A stretch of DNA of 64,000 bases, taken from assembly GCF_019279795.1 (NCBI RefSeq), contig NC_056743.1, forward strand, positions 624,824,248 through 624,888,247. The letters run 5' to 3'. Below, one piece after another: positions 1-11,734 of the stretch (positions are counted from its first letter, which is position 1; every line of letters begins with the position of its first letter). The notes under the pieces are model-generated. The model was not told where the DNA came from. It saw only the letters and a program-made list of their open reading frames with translations, and did not search any database. The position numbers were made by a program, and so were the translations under genes. This stretch comes from Protopterus annectens. Lineage: Eukaryota > Chordata > Ceratodontiformes > Protopteridae.

Positions 1-120
1 ACGAACCACCCTTTCAACACATAAACCATCATATGCGAAGGTACTCACCAGAAATTTACCTAAACACCAGAGACCTCTGAAACAGAAACCTGCTGTACAG
101 CACTCTGTACACACAAAGCC

Positions 121-764
121 ATGAGCACAAGTGTCTCGCCAAATAAGCCTCTAAGACAGAGCACATATAAACCAAACTTTTTGGTCATAGACAACTATAT
201 AGTGATACACACAGATATCCCTTTCTCCAGACTGGACAAGAAGGTAACGGTCAGCTGTATGTCAGGTGCCAGGATCTGTCAGATCACACATGCATTTGAG
301 TCCTCCACAACAAGTCCTGTTATGACTCCGTTAAAGTTCATGTTGTTATGAATGACTTGAGATGTACCCCTGTTATGACTCCGTTAAAGTTCATGTTGTT
401 ATGAATGACTTGAGATGTACCTCAGTTCACTATACTCTTTGAGTATGTGTCTCGGGCAGGTATGTTCCGAGCCTTGAGCAACATACTACCTTCCCCTAAG
501 ATGATACCACATTATAAACAAAAAATGATTGACTTCAAAAATTGGTTTAGTTTCTGGAGTCATTCTAAGGGAATCCAGTACCTGTCAGCATGGGATGATA
601 TGGTAGATAGACCACGCTGCTTTGCCAGAGATGATCTTCATCTGTCTCCTCTGGGATTTTGGTTACTGGCTAAGGCTCTTGCCTCCCCCATAGTGCCTTT
701 TTTTAGGCACTGCCACAATAACAAAATTCCCAACGTAAAAATATCTTCAAAAAGCAACCTCTAG
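121..764 (+). pseudogene. CR1-like ORF1 (SGNH hydrolase-like), copy A
   Basis: Two blocks (121-351 and 447-764) align with ORF1 of copy B at 5474-6037. The first corresponds to the nucleophile region, but the GDS box reads DNY here, so the catalytic Ser is lost. The second holds the block ending in DDLHLSPLGF, which carries the Asp-His pair of SGNH enzymes. The blocks are separated by a 53-bp tandem duplication and frameshifts. In CR1-like LINEs this ORF1 protein binds RNA and carries an esterase fold; this copy cannot make it. Confidence 0.8.
316..421. repeat. 53-bp perfect tandem duplication
   Basis: Units 316-368 and 369-421 are identical. The duplication lies inside LINE ORF1 and is absent from copy B, so it arose after this copy inserted or in its immediate source. 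Confidence 0.95.
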
Positions 765-904
765 GTTATGCTGCTAAACACTCTGAGTCTAAACCTAAAA
801 CTGTACTTGCTGGCAGCAGCCCTTGCCTTAGAAGATGCTGACATCTGTGCAGTCAGAGACTTGGTTTAAGGCAGCAGAAAGCACCATGGCCATACCGGGT
901 TATA

Positions 905-3476
905 ATGCCTTCCACACATTCAGACCACATACTGAAAAGTGCGAGAACTAAAGGAAGTGGAGTACCAGTATTCATCAAAGATAAATACACCTCTAGATTG
1001 GTTAAACAAAATGATTCCTTTGAACTAATCCAGGTCCAGTTGACTGTAGGTAAGACCCCTCTCCATGTTATTGCCAGTTATAAGACCCCATCCATGAACC
1101 AGGATACTCACACTGCATACTTGGATCTATTTGAATCACTCAAAATACAACTAAACACCCTAGTTTTAGGTGACTTTAACTACCCATCCATATAGTGTGT
1201 AAATTATATGTATGCTAACCCACTTGCACAAAGGTTCTTGGACTTCATCAACTCCGCACACCTTGGATTGGTTGAGTGACACCCCCACAAGGGGCCCAAA
1301 TATTCTGGATCTGGTACTCACTATCATGAGTGATTATTGCACCACCCCATGTGTGCGGCCCTCCCTAATGAGGTCTGATCATAAGTCAGTCCTATTAGAA
1401 ATAACAGTAACATCTGACCCCCCCATTAGAAGCAACTAGACTAAAAAAACTTCTCCAAAGCCAATTACAGTCTAATACGTGATGGTATTAATAGCTTCAT
1501 AGCTCCTGCCCCTGATGGCATGGACACCTGTACTGGGATTTACACCAATGCCTTGTACATGCATCTATACAAATGTATTGACTCAGCCATACCGGATAGG
1601 AGCAAAACAAGATCCTCAAAGAACAAGCCTGCCTAGTGAACATCCATCATTAACAGATTATACAATAAGAGAAAGAAATTGCTGTCTAAAAGCAGGAAGG
1701 AACAGTCTCTGAATTGGAAGCATTCCCTCTTCAGCTTAAACAAGCAAATAAGACACTTCGTAAGGTGTTCTAAAGCTAACTGTGAATCCAAATTAGCCTC
1801 CTTCGTTAAGGTAATCATAAGGCCTTCTTTAGCTACATCAGACACCTTAAAGGAAAAACCCAGATCTGCGCAGAACTGGCTGTTAATGGCACCACATATA
1901 CTGAACCCACAGAAATAGCCAACCTGCTAGCTGACAGTTTCAGTGAACTTCTCCCCCTTTCCCTGCCAGGTATCCCCCAAAGCCCTACCACCAACCGTCC
2001 ACCTAGTGTCTCCAAGGTAACACTCTCTTCACAGCCAAAAACATAGCCTCTATGGGGCCTGATAATATCCCAGGGTGCGTTCTAAATGGATTAAAACAAG
2101 AACTAGCTGCACACCACTGAGCACAGTCTAAAAACTGGTTTTATACCTGCTGAATGGAAAACTGCAGCAGTCATCCCATTACATAAAGGAGGCACCTCCA
2201 CAGACGCTAGGGACTATAGGCTATTCAGATTTATGGGTCTAATCTGCAAGCCTGTGGAAAGAATAATCATGGACCTTGTCAGCAAATATATAGGAGACCT
2301 TCAAACACTTGACTTGACCCAGTTTGGCTTCGTTAAAGGGAAATCCTGTTTTTTGAACTTGGTGGACTTCTTTGAGGCAGTCACCAAAGCCTTGGATGAA
2401 CGCATATCTGTGCACACTATTTCCCCACTCAGGCATCATTGATAACATACGGGTTGATCTCCAGCTGGGTGAGTTTATCAGGTGGGTTGCAAACTGGCTC
2501 ACTGATAGAACCCACACAGTCAAAATGGGTGACTCTGCCTCCGTCAGCAGACTCATAACCAGTGGTGTTCCACAGGGATCGGCACTGGTGCACCTATTGT
2601 TTGGAATCTACTTCTCTGGTGTACAGGCCAAAACAAAAGGTTTTTGTCTGACTAAGTTTGCTGATGATTGCAAACTGGGTGCAGTCGTAAGAGTCCCCAA
2701 ATGATGTCAGCATCCTTCAAGAGGGGCTTGCACAAACGACTGGTGCCAAAGTCATGGGCTAAAACTGAATGCAAAAAAATGCATTATCATCCCCTTCGGT
2801 AAGGGTGACTTTCCTGCAGATAATCACATTAATAACAACAAGAATGTTATCACTGGTGAGAGATTTGGGCACACGGGTTGACAGCATCCTTTCCTTTGAC
2901 CACTACATCTCCACAGTGGTAAGAAAGGCTTTCTACGTCGTCCACCTCATAAGTAAGAGCATAACCCCCCCCCCCCCTGTACTCCTCACTCATCCGCCCA
3001 GTAACTGAGTACAATGCCACCTTTGGTATGTACCTTACCATGTACCTGCAGCAACTGGAACCTCAAAGTTGCTTACAAAGAAAATTTAGGGTCTTCAGCA
3101 TGTGGCATACATTGACAGACTAAAATCACTGGCACTATACTTTCTGTCTTACAGACTTCTCAGAGGTGACCTCTGCCTTGCATGTAAAGTAATTTCATAT
3201 CCTGTTCTAATGGAAATGCTGCATATTCGTAAATCAAATGGTGCAAGATGCACTCGTTCTAGGGAATTCAGCCTAGTATGTGACATCAGCAGGACTTGGA
3301 GAGACAGATATGCCTCGCAGAGATTACCTCTCTTCTGGAACAAACTTCTAATTCATGTGAAGCAGAGCCCTTCGCTGACCCTATTTAAGTGTAATTTGGA
3401 TTGTTGGATGGGAAACCACAAATTCAGCCCTGGAGTTTCACTTGTGCCCCTGTTGGACAGGGGCAGTAGTTGTTGA
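905..3476 (+). pseudogene. CR1-like ORF2 (APE endonuclease + RT), copy A
   Basis: Fragments in all three frames follow the order of copy B ORF2. Endonuclease pieces include GDFNYPS (near 1172) and MRSDHKSV (near 1369). RT pieces include QFGFVKGKSC (near 2320), SGVPQGSALVHLLFG (near 2560) and the catalytic KFADDCKLG (near 2657). The C-terminal domain follows to 3476, ending in a DRG-type tail. Intact FADD shows recent common descent with copies B to E, but frameshifts (for example near 1200, 1440, 1900, 2430 and 2705) abolish the protein. Confidence 0.85.
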
Positions 3477-3560
3477 CTTTGTGCCACTTAATACCTTGAC
3501 ATCCTTGGGAATAGGGGTTGTACTTGGCTAGGCAACAGTTAGCCTGGTAACCTCGTATGA

Positions 3561-5279
3561 TGTCTTATTTTTGAGACTTTGTTAGTATTTTATCTGACGT
3601 TTGTGAAAGCTGTAGCATGGATAATTACTGTAAGGTATGGCTTACTAGTGTGGTAGTCTGACCATCAGAGAGCACATGCAAGGCTTAATGAATTGTCGAA
3701 GAAGTTGAGACAGATAACTTCAGAATAAATAAAAGTTGATGTAAAATGTGCGTGGTAGAAATGTCCTGCATATTTATGTTTGAAGGTTTGATGCCAGACC
3801 GTGAAAGAGCAGATGGCTCTTCTGGAGGACAAGTAAGCCCTTTCAGATTTCCTAGGCTGTTGTGGTATATTTTTCTTTTTTTACTTTTTGAGTATATCTG
3901 ATGTAAGGGCAACTACCTTTTCTTTCTGCTCCAAGTTCCAAAATGAGTCATGATCTCTGGTCATTGTCTTTGTAGAGGTTAATGTTTTATAGCTGTGTGG
4001 GTTTTTCCAGGCAGTCTAGTTTCATTCCATTGCCCAAAACATGCAGTTAATTGTCCACGCACATGCACATTGTACTTACCCTTGCACTTGTGGCCTGAGT
4101 TGTGGCTGAACAGCCTACTTCCACAGTTAACAAATGATTAACTTTGTCATTGAAGTATATAAAATATCTTTACCATTGTTGAAAGGATCAGAGCACAGTG
4201 TGGAATTGCACTAGAGTACAGAATAAGGAAATCGTTGCTTGAAATGTTTAAACACTTAACAGAGTTGCTCACATTGAGTGAATAAGTCATTAAGTAGGTG
4301 TCAACCAGAATGGTATTATTGAATGTGAATACCCATTGGTTGGTTGATAGATAAATGGATGCATTCCTGCATTGTGAAGAACCTGGCAGAGGGCCAAAGG
4401 TCCAGTTGATGCCAGATATTTGGAAGTTTGAATCAACCTTTGTTAGGCACTGTGGTGGTTAGGGGCTGATGTATTTGTGTCTTCTGCACAACTCGCAAAG
4501 AAATTGCTGTAGCTCTAAAATCTGATGACCACCAGGTGTATGGTCTCTTCAGTCACACCACTGGTACTAAACAGGTTTAAAATCTAAAAAGGCACACAAA
4601 AATTAATCTGTAAGAAATTCATTAAGTGCAGATTGGCCTCGGGAGCATGCTGAAAATATGCATTGTTGCCCTAGGTGTTGGAAGATATGTATACCCAAGA
4701 ATAGCCCCACCAGAGTGTTTGGATTAATTCTCCACACTTTTTCTCACTGCTCTCTAGAGGGCTTTGTCTTCCAGTGCGTACTTGCCTCATTAACTGTATA
4801 TTGAGTAAAGTCTTGTATACATTGATTCTGGGAAGGGCTGGCGATTCTGTCCAGCACTGCAGCCTTCTTTCCTAGATCAAGGTAGTACACTGCCACAACC
4901 CATGTTACCTGACTAGGGACCTTTCCTAGATCAAGGTAGTACACTGCTACAACCCATATTACCTGACTAGGGACTTCTAGTTATGGCTTCCACTCTTGAT
5001 AAAAAAACAGATATTAACACTGTGCAGCAAAGCAGTTTGGATAATTAGAGGTGGATACTAACAGCTTGTCATCATTTAGGAGTAAATACCCTAAGTCAAG
5101 TAAGTAATAGATGACAGGCCACAAGCTTTTAAATTGAATAAATTAAAATATTGAAGAGAGAATGAGTTTAGCAATACAAATAAATATGTAGGGAAATTTA
5201 ACATTTGTTCAGACAAAACAGAAAATAATTTGAACAAATAGACTACAAAAATAAAACCTCTGTCTACAGCTAGACTTTC
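3561..5279. other. Intronic DNA without a recognisable gene
   Basis: AT-rich sequence between LINE copies A and B. No exon of rnf5 and no clear transposon is seen. The only structure noted is the 54-bp duplication at 4867-4974. The 5' untranslated part of LINE copy B may begin somewhere after about 5000. Confidence 0.6.
4867..4974. repeat. 54-bp tandem duplication
   Basis: Units 4867-4920 and 4921-4974 begin ctttcctagatcaaggtag and differ at a few positions (gccaca/gctaca, catgtt/catatt), so the event is not brand new. Confidence 0.93.
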
Positions 5280-5473
5280 TTACCTATGCATAAAACATCT
5301 AAATTGTCAGAACACATCAAAGGTAAAGACACAAGTGCAGATAAGCAGCAGATGCATCACAAGTTCCAGGGTGGTCTTTCCATGTTTTTACTTTTGACAA
5401 TAATAATCTGTGTAAGCAACAGAGACCTCCAAAGCAGAAACGCAAGCAACCTCCATCCCCCAACACAACCCAA

Positions 5474-6037
5474 ATGAGACACAGCCCACAGATTCAGTGT
5501 GCCACTCAACCACAGCCAATAAGGCAAAACAACGTACCCAACACACTAGTCATAGGTGACTCTATAGTCAGGCACACGGATGTCCCACTCACCAGGCTAG
5601 ACAAGGAGAAGGTTACTGTCAGCTGCCTGTCGGGTGCCAGGATTTGCCACATAACCCACGCACTCAGGTCACTGCACACAAGTACAAATATGACTGTCAT
5701 TGTCCATGTTAGTGTGAATGACCTGAGACGTACCTCCCTGGACTACATGAAAAGAGACATGGAAGAGCTCTCTGATCTTGTAGCCCAGGCAGGTATGACC
5801 CTAGCCCTGAGTAACATTCTGCCATCGCCCAGAATGATACCACAGTACAAAGACAAAATGATTGACTTCAACAATTGTTTAAGCTTCTGGTGTAATTCTA
5901 AGGGGATCCAGTATCTGTCTGCTTGGGATGACATGGTCGACAGACCACGATGCTTTGCCACAGATGGCCTGCACCTGTCGCCCCTGGGATTCCGGATACT
6001 GGCTAAGGCTCTTGCTGCCCCTAAAGTGCCTTTTTAG
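5474..6037 (+). CDS. LINE ORF1 protein, SGNH/GDSL hydrolase-like
   Basis: Uninterrupted 187-codon frame starting at an ATG. Block I is VIGDSIVRH (nucleophile Ser, about residues 26-34). The block III position reads VHVSVNDLRR, where most families have GxND. Block V is DGLHLSPLGF near residue 170, with the catalytic Asp and His. This is the esterase-type ORF1 known from CR1 and L2-group LINEs, thought to help handle the RNA or membranes during retrotransposition. The upstream frame 5286-5477 could hold a lost N-terminal part, so this may be truncated. The open frame does not show that it is expressed. Confidence 0.75.
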   Translation: MRHSPQIQCATQPQPIRQNNVPNTLVIGDSIVRHTDVPLTRLDKEKVTVSCLSGARICHITHALRSLHTSTNMTVIVHVSVNDLRRTSLDYMKRDMEELSDLVAQAGMTLALSNILPSPRMIPQYKDKMIDFNNCLSFWCNSKGIQYLSAWDDMVDRPRCFATDGLHLSPLGFRILAKALAAPKVPF

Positions 6038-6132
6038 GCAGGGTTCAAATAACAAATTCACCACCATAACAGGAACAGGCAAACAAAAAACCGAAGGTAA
6101 TACTACTCCATGCTAGAAGTCTAAATCTCAAA

Positions 6133-8910
6133 ATGCACTCACTTGAGGCACTCCTTAAAATGGAGAACATCAATATCTGTGCAGTGACTGAGACCTGGTT
6201 CAAGGCTCCAGTAAGCACCCCTGCGCTACCAGGCTATAGCTCATACCACACTTTTCGGCCATGTAACCTGGACCGAAACATCAAAAGTGGAAGTGTGTCC
6301 ATATTCATTAAGGATATCCACACCTCCAGGTTAGTTGCTTAGCATATCCACACCTCCAGATTAGTTGCTTAGCATAATGCATTCGAGGTTATCCAAGTGC
6401 AACTAACTCTGGGCAAAACTGTAATCCAAATTGTAGCTTGCTCCAGATCCCCCACCATGCCCCAGGATTCCCACTCCTCTTTTCTTGATGTACTGGAAAA
6501 TATTAGGGTTCAACCAAACACCCTAATAATGAGCGACTTCAACTACCCCACCATTAACTGGGAAAACTACTCGTGTACCAACTCCTTAGCGCAACAATTT
6601 CTGGAATTCATAAACTCCAATGCCCTAGATCAACTTATCCACACTCCCACCAGGGGCAACGGTATCCTAGACATGAGTAACCGGTGTTCCACACCTGAAG
6701 TCAACTCCTTGTTGGTACGATCCGACCATAAGCTTATCACCCTTGATATCCACATCCTGCCCCACCCCCCATTAAGGAAACCACAGTATAAAAATTTCTC
6801 CAAGCCAACTTCATGCTTCTTAAGACAGAAATGGTGAACTTCATGACACCTATGCAGATGGACAATACAGTTACAACTGCTGAATCCTACACAAATGCAC
6901 TCTATAAGCACTTACACGAATGCATGGATCGTGCTATCCCAAACAGAACCAAGACGCTATCCTCCAAAAACAAGGAAGCCAATCTGGTGGTCCCCTGCCA
7001 TAAACAAACTGTACAACAGAAGGAAGAAACTGTTGCAAAAGAGAGTAAAATCCCATGAGTGGAGGTGCTCCCTGGTTAACCTCAGTAAGAAGCTGAGATC
7101 CCTTATAGGATCCTCCAAAGCTAGCTATGAAAACAAAATTGTCCTTAAATCCAAGGACAACCACAAAGCATTCTATAGCTATGTCAAGAATCTAGATGGC
7201 AACACCCAGATCTGCTCTGAGTTACAGCACAAAGGCATGAAAATTACAGAACCAACTGATATTGCCAACATCCTGGCAGGTCGGTTCAGTGCTAAATTTA
7301 CCCCCTCTCACCCCCTAAAGGGTCCATATCTATACAGGAAGAATGCAGAGTCCCTGTAATCACAACTACACAGGTAAAAGCTGCACTCTCTAAAGCCAAA
7401 AACACAGCATCCATGGGACCGGACAACATCCCAGGCTGCATTTTACAATAACCTCAGAACAAACTGGCTCCCCACTTAAGCAACATGTTCAATAATAGCC
7501 TCGCATCAGGCTTTGTGCCTACTGAATGGTGCACAGCAACAGTTCTCCCACTCCACAAAGGGGGAGACTCCACTGATCCTGGGAACTATCGACCTGTTAG
7601 CCTGACGAGCCTGGTCTGCAAGGCCATGGAACGTATCATCATGGAACTCATAAACAAAGACATTGGTAACCTCCAAACTCTGGATCCCACCCAGTTCGGG
7701 TTTGTGAAAGGCAGATCATGCCTCCTGAACCTGATCGACTTCTTTGAGGCAGTCACCAAAGCTGTGGATGAGGGTAAGATGGTTCACACAGCCTATCTTG
7801 ACCTCGCCAAGGCTTTCAACACCATCCCCCATTCTGGAATTATAGCTAAACTCGCTAAACTAGGTATAAATCCCTACGTAATAAGATGGGTTGCCAACTG
7901 GCTCACTGACAGAACCCACACTGTAAAAGTTGCAGACTCCAAATCTGACCTCAAGGCAGTGACAAGTTGAGTGCAACAGGGTTCCGTCCTGGGACCGCTC
8001 CTGTTTGGTATCTACTTCTCTGAAGTACAGGCTAACACAGAAGGCCTCTGGCTGACTAAGTTCGCAGATGACTGCAAACTAGGAGCTATAGTAAAGTCCC
8101 CAAATGATGTAGACATCCTACAGAAGGGCCTCACTGAGACGGATGCCTGGTGTCAGAGCCATGGCCTCAAGCTCAGTGCCAAAAACTGCAGTGTCATCCC
8201 CTTTGGTAAAAACTCTGTACCCATGAACTACCACATAGGCAGCAATCTACTTAACACTGAATGCGTGATGAGACCTTGGGACCCAGGTGGACAGTAGTCT
8301 CTCCTTTGATAGTCACATCGCCACAGTAGTCAGGAAGTCCTTCTACGTGGCACACCTCATCATAAAAGGGTTCTCATCCAGGAAAAAAGAGGTCATTGTT
8401 CCCCTCTACTCGTCACTCATTAGACCCATTATAGAGTACAACGCCCCTTTCGGAATGTACCTCACAAGACTTCTGCAGCAGCTGGAAAGGCCACAGAAGT
8501 ACCTCACAAAGAGGATTACTGGCCTCAAAGAAATGCCCTACACTGACCACCTCAAAAAACTCCAGGTTTACTCCATAGCATATCGCCTACTCAGAGGTGA
8601 TCTCTGCCTAACATATAAAGGTATGTCAAACCCAGAGCTGTTGGACATGCTACACCTAAAGAAATCCCAATCCCTCCAAGCTACACACCCTAGGGATCTA
8701 AACCTTGTCACCACAATAAACAGGACACGCTGGAGGGATAGATTCCTGTCCCAGAGACTTCCTATACTCTGGAACAAGCTACCCATCTATGTCAAGCAAA
8801 GTTCTTCATTAGCACTCTTCAAGAAAAATCTTGATGAGTGGATGGGAAATAGGAAATACACCCCGGGGATCACTTCTGTGTGTCTGCTGGACAGTGGTAC
8901 AGGAAAATAA
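6133..8910 (+). pseudogene. LINE ORF2 (APE endonuclease + reverse transcriptase), copy B
   Basis: The endonuclease half occupies frame 1 (6133-7359): VTETWF holds the catalytic Glu, SDFNYP the Asp-x-Asn (GDFN in copy A), and VRSDHKLI the SDH box. The RT half runs in frame 0 (7485-8297): GNYRPVSLTS, YLDLAKAFNT (motif A, final Asp now Asn), QQGSVLGPLLFG (motif B) and KFADDCKLG (motif C). After a frameshift, frame 1 continues the thumb and C-terminal domain to 8910. Defects are TAG stops at 6340 and 6370 in a 30-bp duplication, a frameshift between 7359 and 7485, a TGA at 7968 just before motif B, and a frameshift near 8287. Confidence 0.9.
6314..6373. repeat. 30-bp tandem duplication in LINE ORF2
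   Basis: Units 6314-6343 and 6344-6373 (atatccacacctccag...) differ by one G/A. Both carry the same in-frame TAG, so the stop arose before the duplication. Confidence 0.93.
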
Positions 8911-9003
8911 CTTTCTTGGGTGGTGTAAGCTATGGTACCTTGCTGGCTAGGCTTACTTAGGCCCTTGGGTCGATAGCTTAGTACCTACCTATGAACCTAT
9001 GAC

Positions 9004-9639
9004 TTTTCATTCATCAATTTGCTGTGCAAGTCTTCTATAGAAGAACACAAATGCAACTGTGCAGAGTTTTGTTTTCCTAGTCTTGACCATTGTCCCCTTA
9101 CAAAATGATCTGCTTGCTCTTTTATGGTCTGTAATTTCACATCCTGCGCTTAATGGTGACAATTTTAATTACCAACTTCATAATACCTTTTATGCATTGC
9201 ACAAAAAATGGTTACAGGTACACACATTTTCCTACCACTGAAGACACTCACTTTGCAGATTGTCACGTCTAGTTTTATCTGCTGTAGGTTTTATATGGTG
9301 TAAGTGAGTCCTGCAGATCTGTTACTGTACTGATTATTCTCCGACATCACAGTGCAGTAATTCTGAGGTAAATTGACTTCAGATGTTTTACACTTGGATA
9401 GAAAAAAGAAATGCATGGCATAGCATATGCTGTGATGAAATTCCCATGAATATGTTTGTGGGAAACAAGTGATGTTTGAAACTGACTGTAAGCCATTACA
9501 AAGTTTATTAAAGATGTCCTTTGCGTGTAACTTGGGAAGATGTTATTGAGGTTACAAAAGTTGGCCTAAGTTGTGAAGTACAAGGCTGTGAACATGATGC
9601 ATATGGTATATACACAAGAGTAGTTTATTTTGCTGGAGC
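9004..9639. other. Intronic DNA without a recognisable gene
   Basis: AT-rich sequence between the 3' end of LINE copy B and the RTE element. No domain, exon or repeat is recognised. Confidence 0.5.
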
Positions 9640-9689
9640 ATTAGGAATCCAGCCACTGGGGATGCACAAGCCAGTGCATTTCTTTGTGC

Positions 9690-9759
9690 CGGTCCCAAGC
9701 CCGGATAAATGGGGAGGGTTGCGTCGGTCCCAAGCCCGGATAAATGGGGAGGGTTGCGT
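9690..9759. repeat. 35-bp tandem duplication in RTE leader
   Basis: Units 9690-9724 and 9725-9759 (cggtcccaagcccggataaa...) are identical. They lie in the 5' untranslated leader of the RTE element. Confidence 0.95.
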
Positions 9760-9975
9760 CAGGAAGGGCATCCAGTGTAAAACTTGGCCAAATCATTCAT
9801 GCGGACACCAGTAAATATTTACATACCTGATCGGTCGAGGCCTGGGTTAACAATGACCACCACCAGTACTGTTAGCCAACAGGGTGCTGGTAGAAATTAG
9901 GCTACTGTTGGCCGAAGGAGGAGAGGAGGGGGAAGACATGGGCGAAGGCAGGAAGAGAGGAGAAAGGCTAGGACT

Positions 9976-11660
9976 GTGGTAGTGAGGGTCAGAACTTTGA
10001 ATGTTGGCAGTATGACTGGTATAGGGAGAGAGCTAGCCGATATGATGGACAGAAGGAAGGTTGGTATATTGTGTGTGCAAAAGACCAAATGGAAGGGGAG
10101 TACGGCTAGGTGCATCAGCGGTGAGTTTTTAAATTTTTTTTTTTTTTATCATGGTGTGGATGGTAGGAGAAATGGCGTAGGAGTTATCCTGAAGGAACAG
10201 TATGCTAAGAGTGTTTTGGAGGTGAAAAGAGTGTCTGATAGAGTGATGTTTATGAAGCTGGAAATTGATAATGTAATGATGAATGTTGTTGGTGCATATG
10301 CTCCACAAGTTGAGTGTGCGATGGACAAGAATGAAAAATTTTGGAGTGAGTTGGATGAAGTGGTGATGACTGTACCCAAGGGTGAGAGAGTGGTGATTGG
10401 AGCAGATTTCAGTGGGCATGTTGGTGAAGGGAACAGAGGGGATGAGGAAGTGATGGGTAGATATGGTGTTAAACAAAGGAATGCGGAAGGTCAGATGGTA
10501 GTGGATTTTGCAAAAAAGGATGGGTATGGCTGTGTTGAATACATATTTTAACAAGAGGGAGAAGCATAGGGTGACATACAAGAGTGGAGGAAGATGCATA
10601 CAGATGGATTATATCTTGTGTAGGAGGGGCAGTTTGAAGGAGATTGGAGACTGTAAAGTGGTGACAGGGGAAAGTGTAGTTAGGCAGCATAGGATGGTGG
10701 TTTGTAAGATGACTTTGGTGATCAAGAAGTGGAGGAGGATTGTGAGGGCAGCACCAAAGATCAAATGGTGGAAATTGAAAAAGGGTAATTTATGAGGTGG
10801 CGTTCAGGGAAGAGTTAAGACAAGCACTAGGTGGCAGTGAAGAGTTACCAAATTGCTGGGTAACTACAGCAGAGCTAGTAAGGGAGACTGCTAGAAAGGT
10901 GCTTGGTATGACATCTGGACAGAGGAAGGATGACAAGGAGACATGGTGGTGGAATGAGGAAGTACAGGAGAGTATACAGAGAAAGAGGTTGGCAAAGAAG
11001 AAGTGGGATTGTCAGAGAGATGAAGAAAGTAGACAGGAGTATAAGGAGATGAGGTGCATGGCAAAGAGTGAGGTGGCGAAGGCTAAGGATAAGGCATATG
11101 AAGAATTGTATGAAAGGTTAGACACTAAGGAGGGAGAAAAAAACCTGTACTGATTGGCTAGACAGAGGGACCGAGCTAGGAAAGATGTGCAGCAGGTAAA
11201 GGTGATAAAGGATAATGAGGGAAACATACTCACAAGCGAGGATAGTGTGTTGAGCAGATGGAAAGAGTACTTTGAGGGGTTGATGAATGAAGAGAATGAG
11301 AGGGAGAGAAGGTTGGATGATGTGGGGATAGTGAATCGTGAAGTGCAGTGGATTAACAAGGAGGAAGTAAGGATAGCTATGAAGAGGATGAAGAATGGAA
11401 AGGCTGTTGGTCCAGAATACATACCTGTGGAAGCATGGAGGTATCTAGGTGAAATGGCATACCTGTGGAAGCATGGAGGTATCTAGGTGAAATGGCAGTG
11501 TAGTTTTTAACCAGATTGTTTAATGAAATTTTGGAAAGTGAGAGGATGCCTGAGGAATGGAGAAAAAGTGTTTTGGTACCGATTTTTTAAGAATAAGGGT
11601 GATGTGCAGAGCTGTAGTAACTACAGAGGGATTAAGTTGATCAGTCACAGCATGAAGGTT
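9976..11660 (+). pseudogene. RTE endonuclease and partial reverse transcriptase
   Basis: The endonuclease begins with RTLNVGSMTGIGRELADMM (usual RTE start TWNVGTMTGK). It continues with ILCVQKTKWKG, where the catalytic QETK Glu has become Lys, then VVGAYAPQ and VIGADFSGHVG (usual ADFNGHVG). It continues after a frameshift near 10530 with YILCRRG and RQHRMVV. The linker is rich in Lys and Glu (10797-11153). The RT start (11154-11660) has RMKNGKAVGPEYIPVEAW and NYRGIKLIS. Breaks are a stop near 10795, a TGA at 11151, a 38-bp duplication at 11421-11496 and a frameshift near 11500. RTE proteins of this kind are often mislabelled craniofacial development protein 2-like. Confidence 0.87.
11421..11496. 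repeat. 38-bp tandem duplication in RTE RT
   Basis: Units 11421-11458 and 11459-11496 (atacctgtggaagcatggag...) are identical. The length is not a multiple of three, so it shifts the RT frame. Confidence 0.94.
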
Positions 11661-11734
11661 ATTTATTTTTATTTATTTATTTGCAGTTGGGTTTTTTTTT
11701 TTGGTGTGGTGGGTGTGACCTAACTGCTGCTTTT

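Larger units (their letters stand above)
1..3560 (+). mobile_element. CR1-like LINE, copy A (decayed)
   Basis: Non-LTR retrotransposon relic carrying, in order, remains of an SGNH-type ORF1 (121-764) and an endonuclease/reverse transcriptase ORF2 (905-3476), then a 3' tail resembling that of copy B (motif gctaggc...agcctggtaacc). It is already inside the element at base 1, so the 5' end lies outside the window. Many frameshifts and stops, plus a poly-C run near 2968, show an old dead copy. The CR1/L2 group (jockey superfamily) is assigned from the SGNH ORF1 and RT motifs; the exact family needs a repeat library. Confidence 0.88.
5280..9003 (+). mobile_element. CR1-like LINE, copy B (fullest copy)
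   Basis: The most complete LINE of this family in the window: an open SGNH ORF1 (5474-6037), a broken ORF2 (6133-8910) and a 3' untranslated tail with ggctaggcttacttaggccc, ending in the short repeat ctatgaacctatga near 9003. The same tail closes copies C and E and starts the reverse-strand copies D and F. The 5' boundary is uncertain; 5280 is chosen because similarity with the start of copy A appears just downstream. Confidence 0.88.
9640..11660 (+). mobile_element. RTE-type LINE, 5' portion only
   Basis: The leader has the gtgccggtcccaagcccgg motif and aaatggggagggttgcgtc familiar from vertebrate RTE leaders. The open reading region (9976-11660) codes the endonuclease and the start of the RT. 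The sequence stops being RTE in the RT fingers (NYRGIKLISHSMK) at about 11660, where an AT-rich stretch and a decayed tandem array begin. LINEs usually lose the 5' end, so this 3' loss points to later deletion or replacement. An RTE 3' fragment lies at 54440-54915 on the other strand. Confidence 0.85.

Noticed and set aside
3786..3831. ATG-started frame MPDRERADGSSGGQ followed by a GTAAGC donor, like an RNF5/RNF185 N-terminus
   Set aside because: If it were the first exon, the next one with the FECNIC...CGHL part should lie before 22798. I scanned for Cys-Gly-His-Leu codons on the + strand there and found none. Low-complexity similarity is the likelier explanation.
9976..11660. Host gene similar to craniofacial development protein 2
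   Set aside because: Such names come from misannotated RTE endonucleases; the leader and the RT following it show a LINE.
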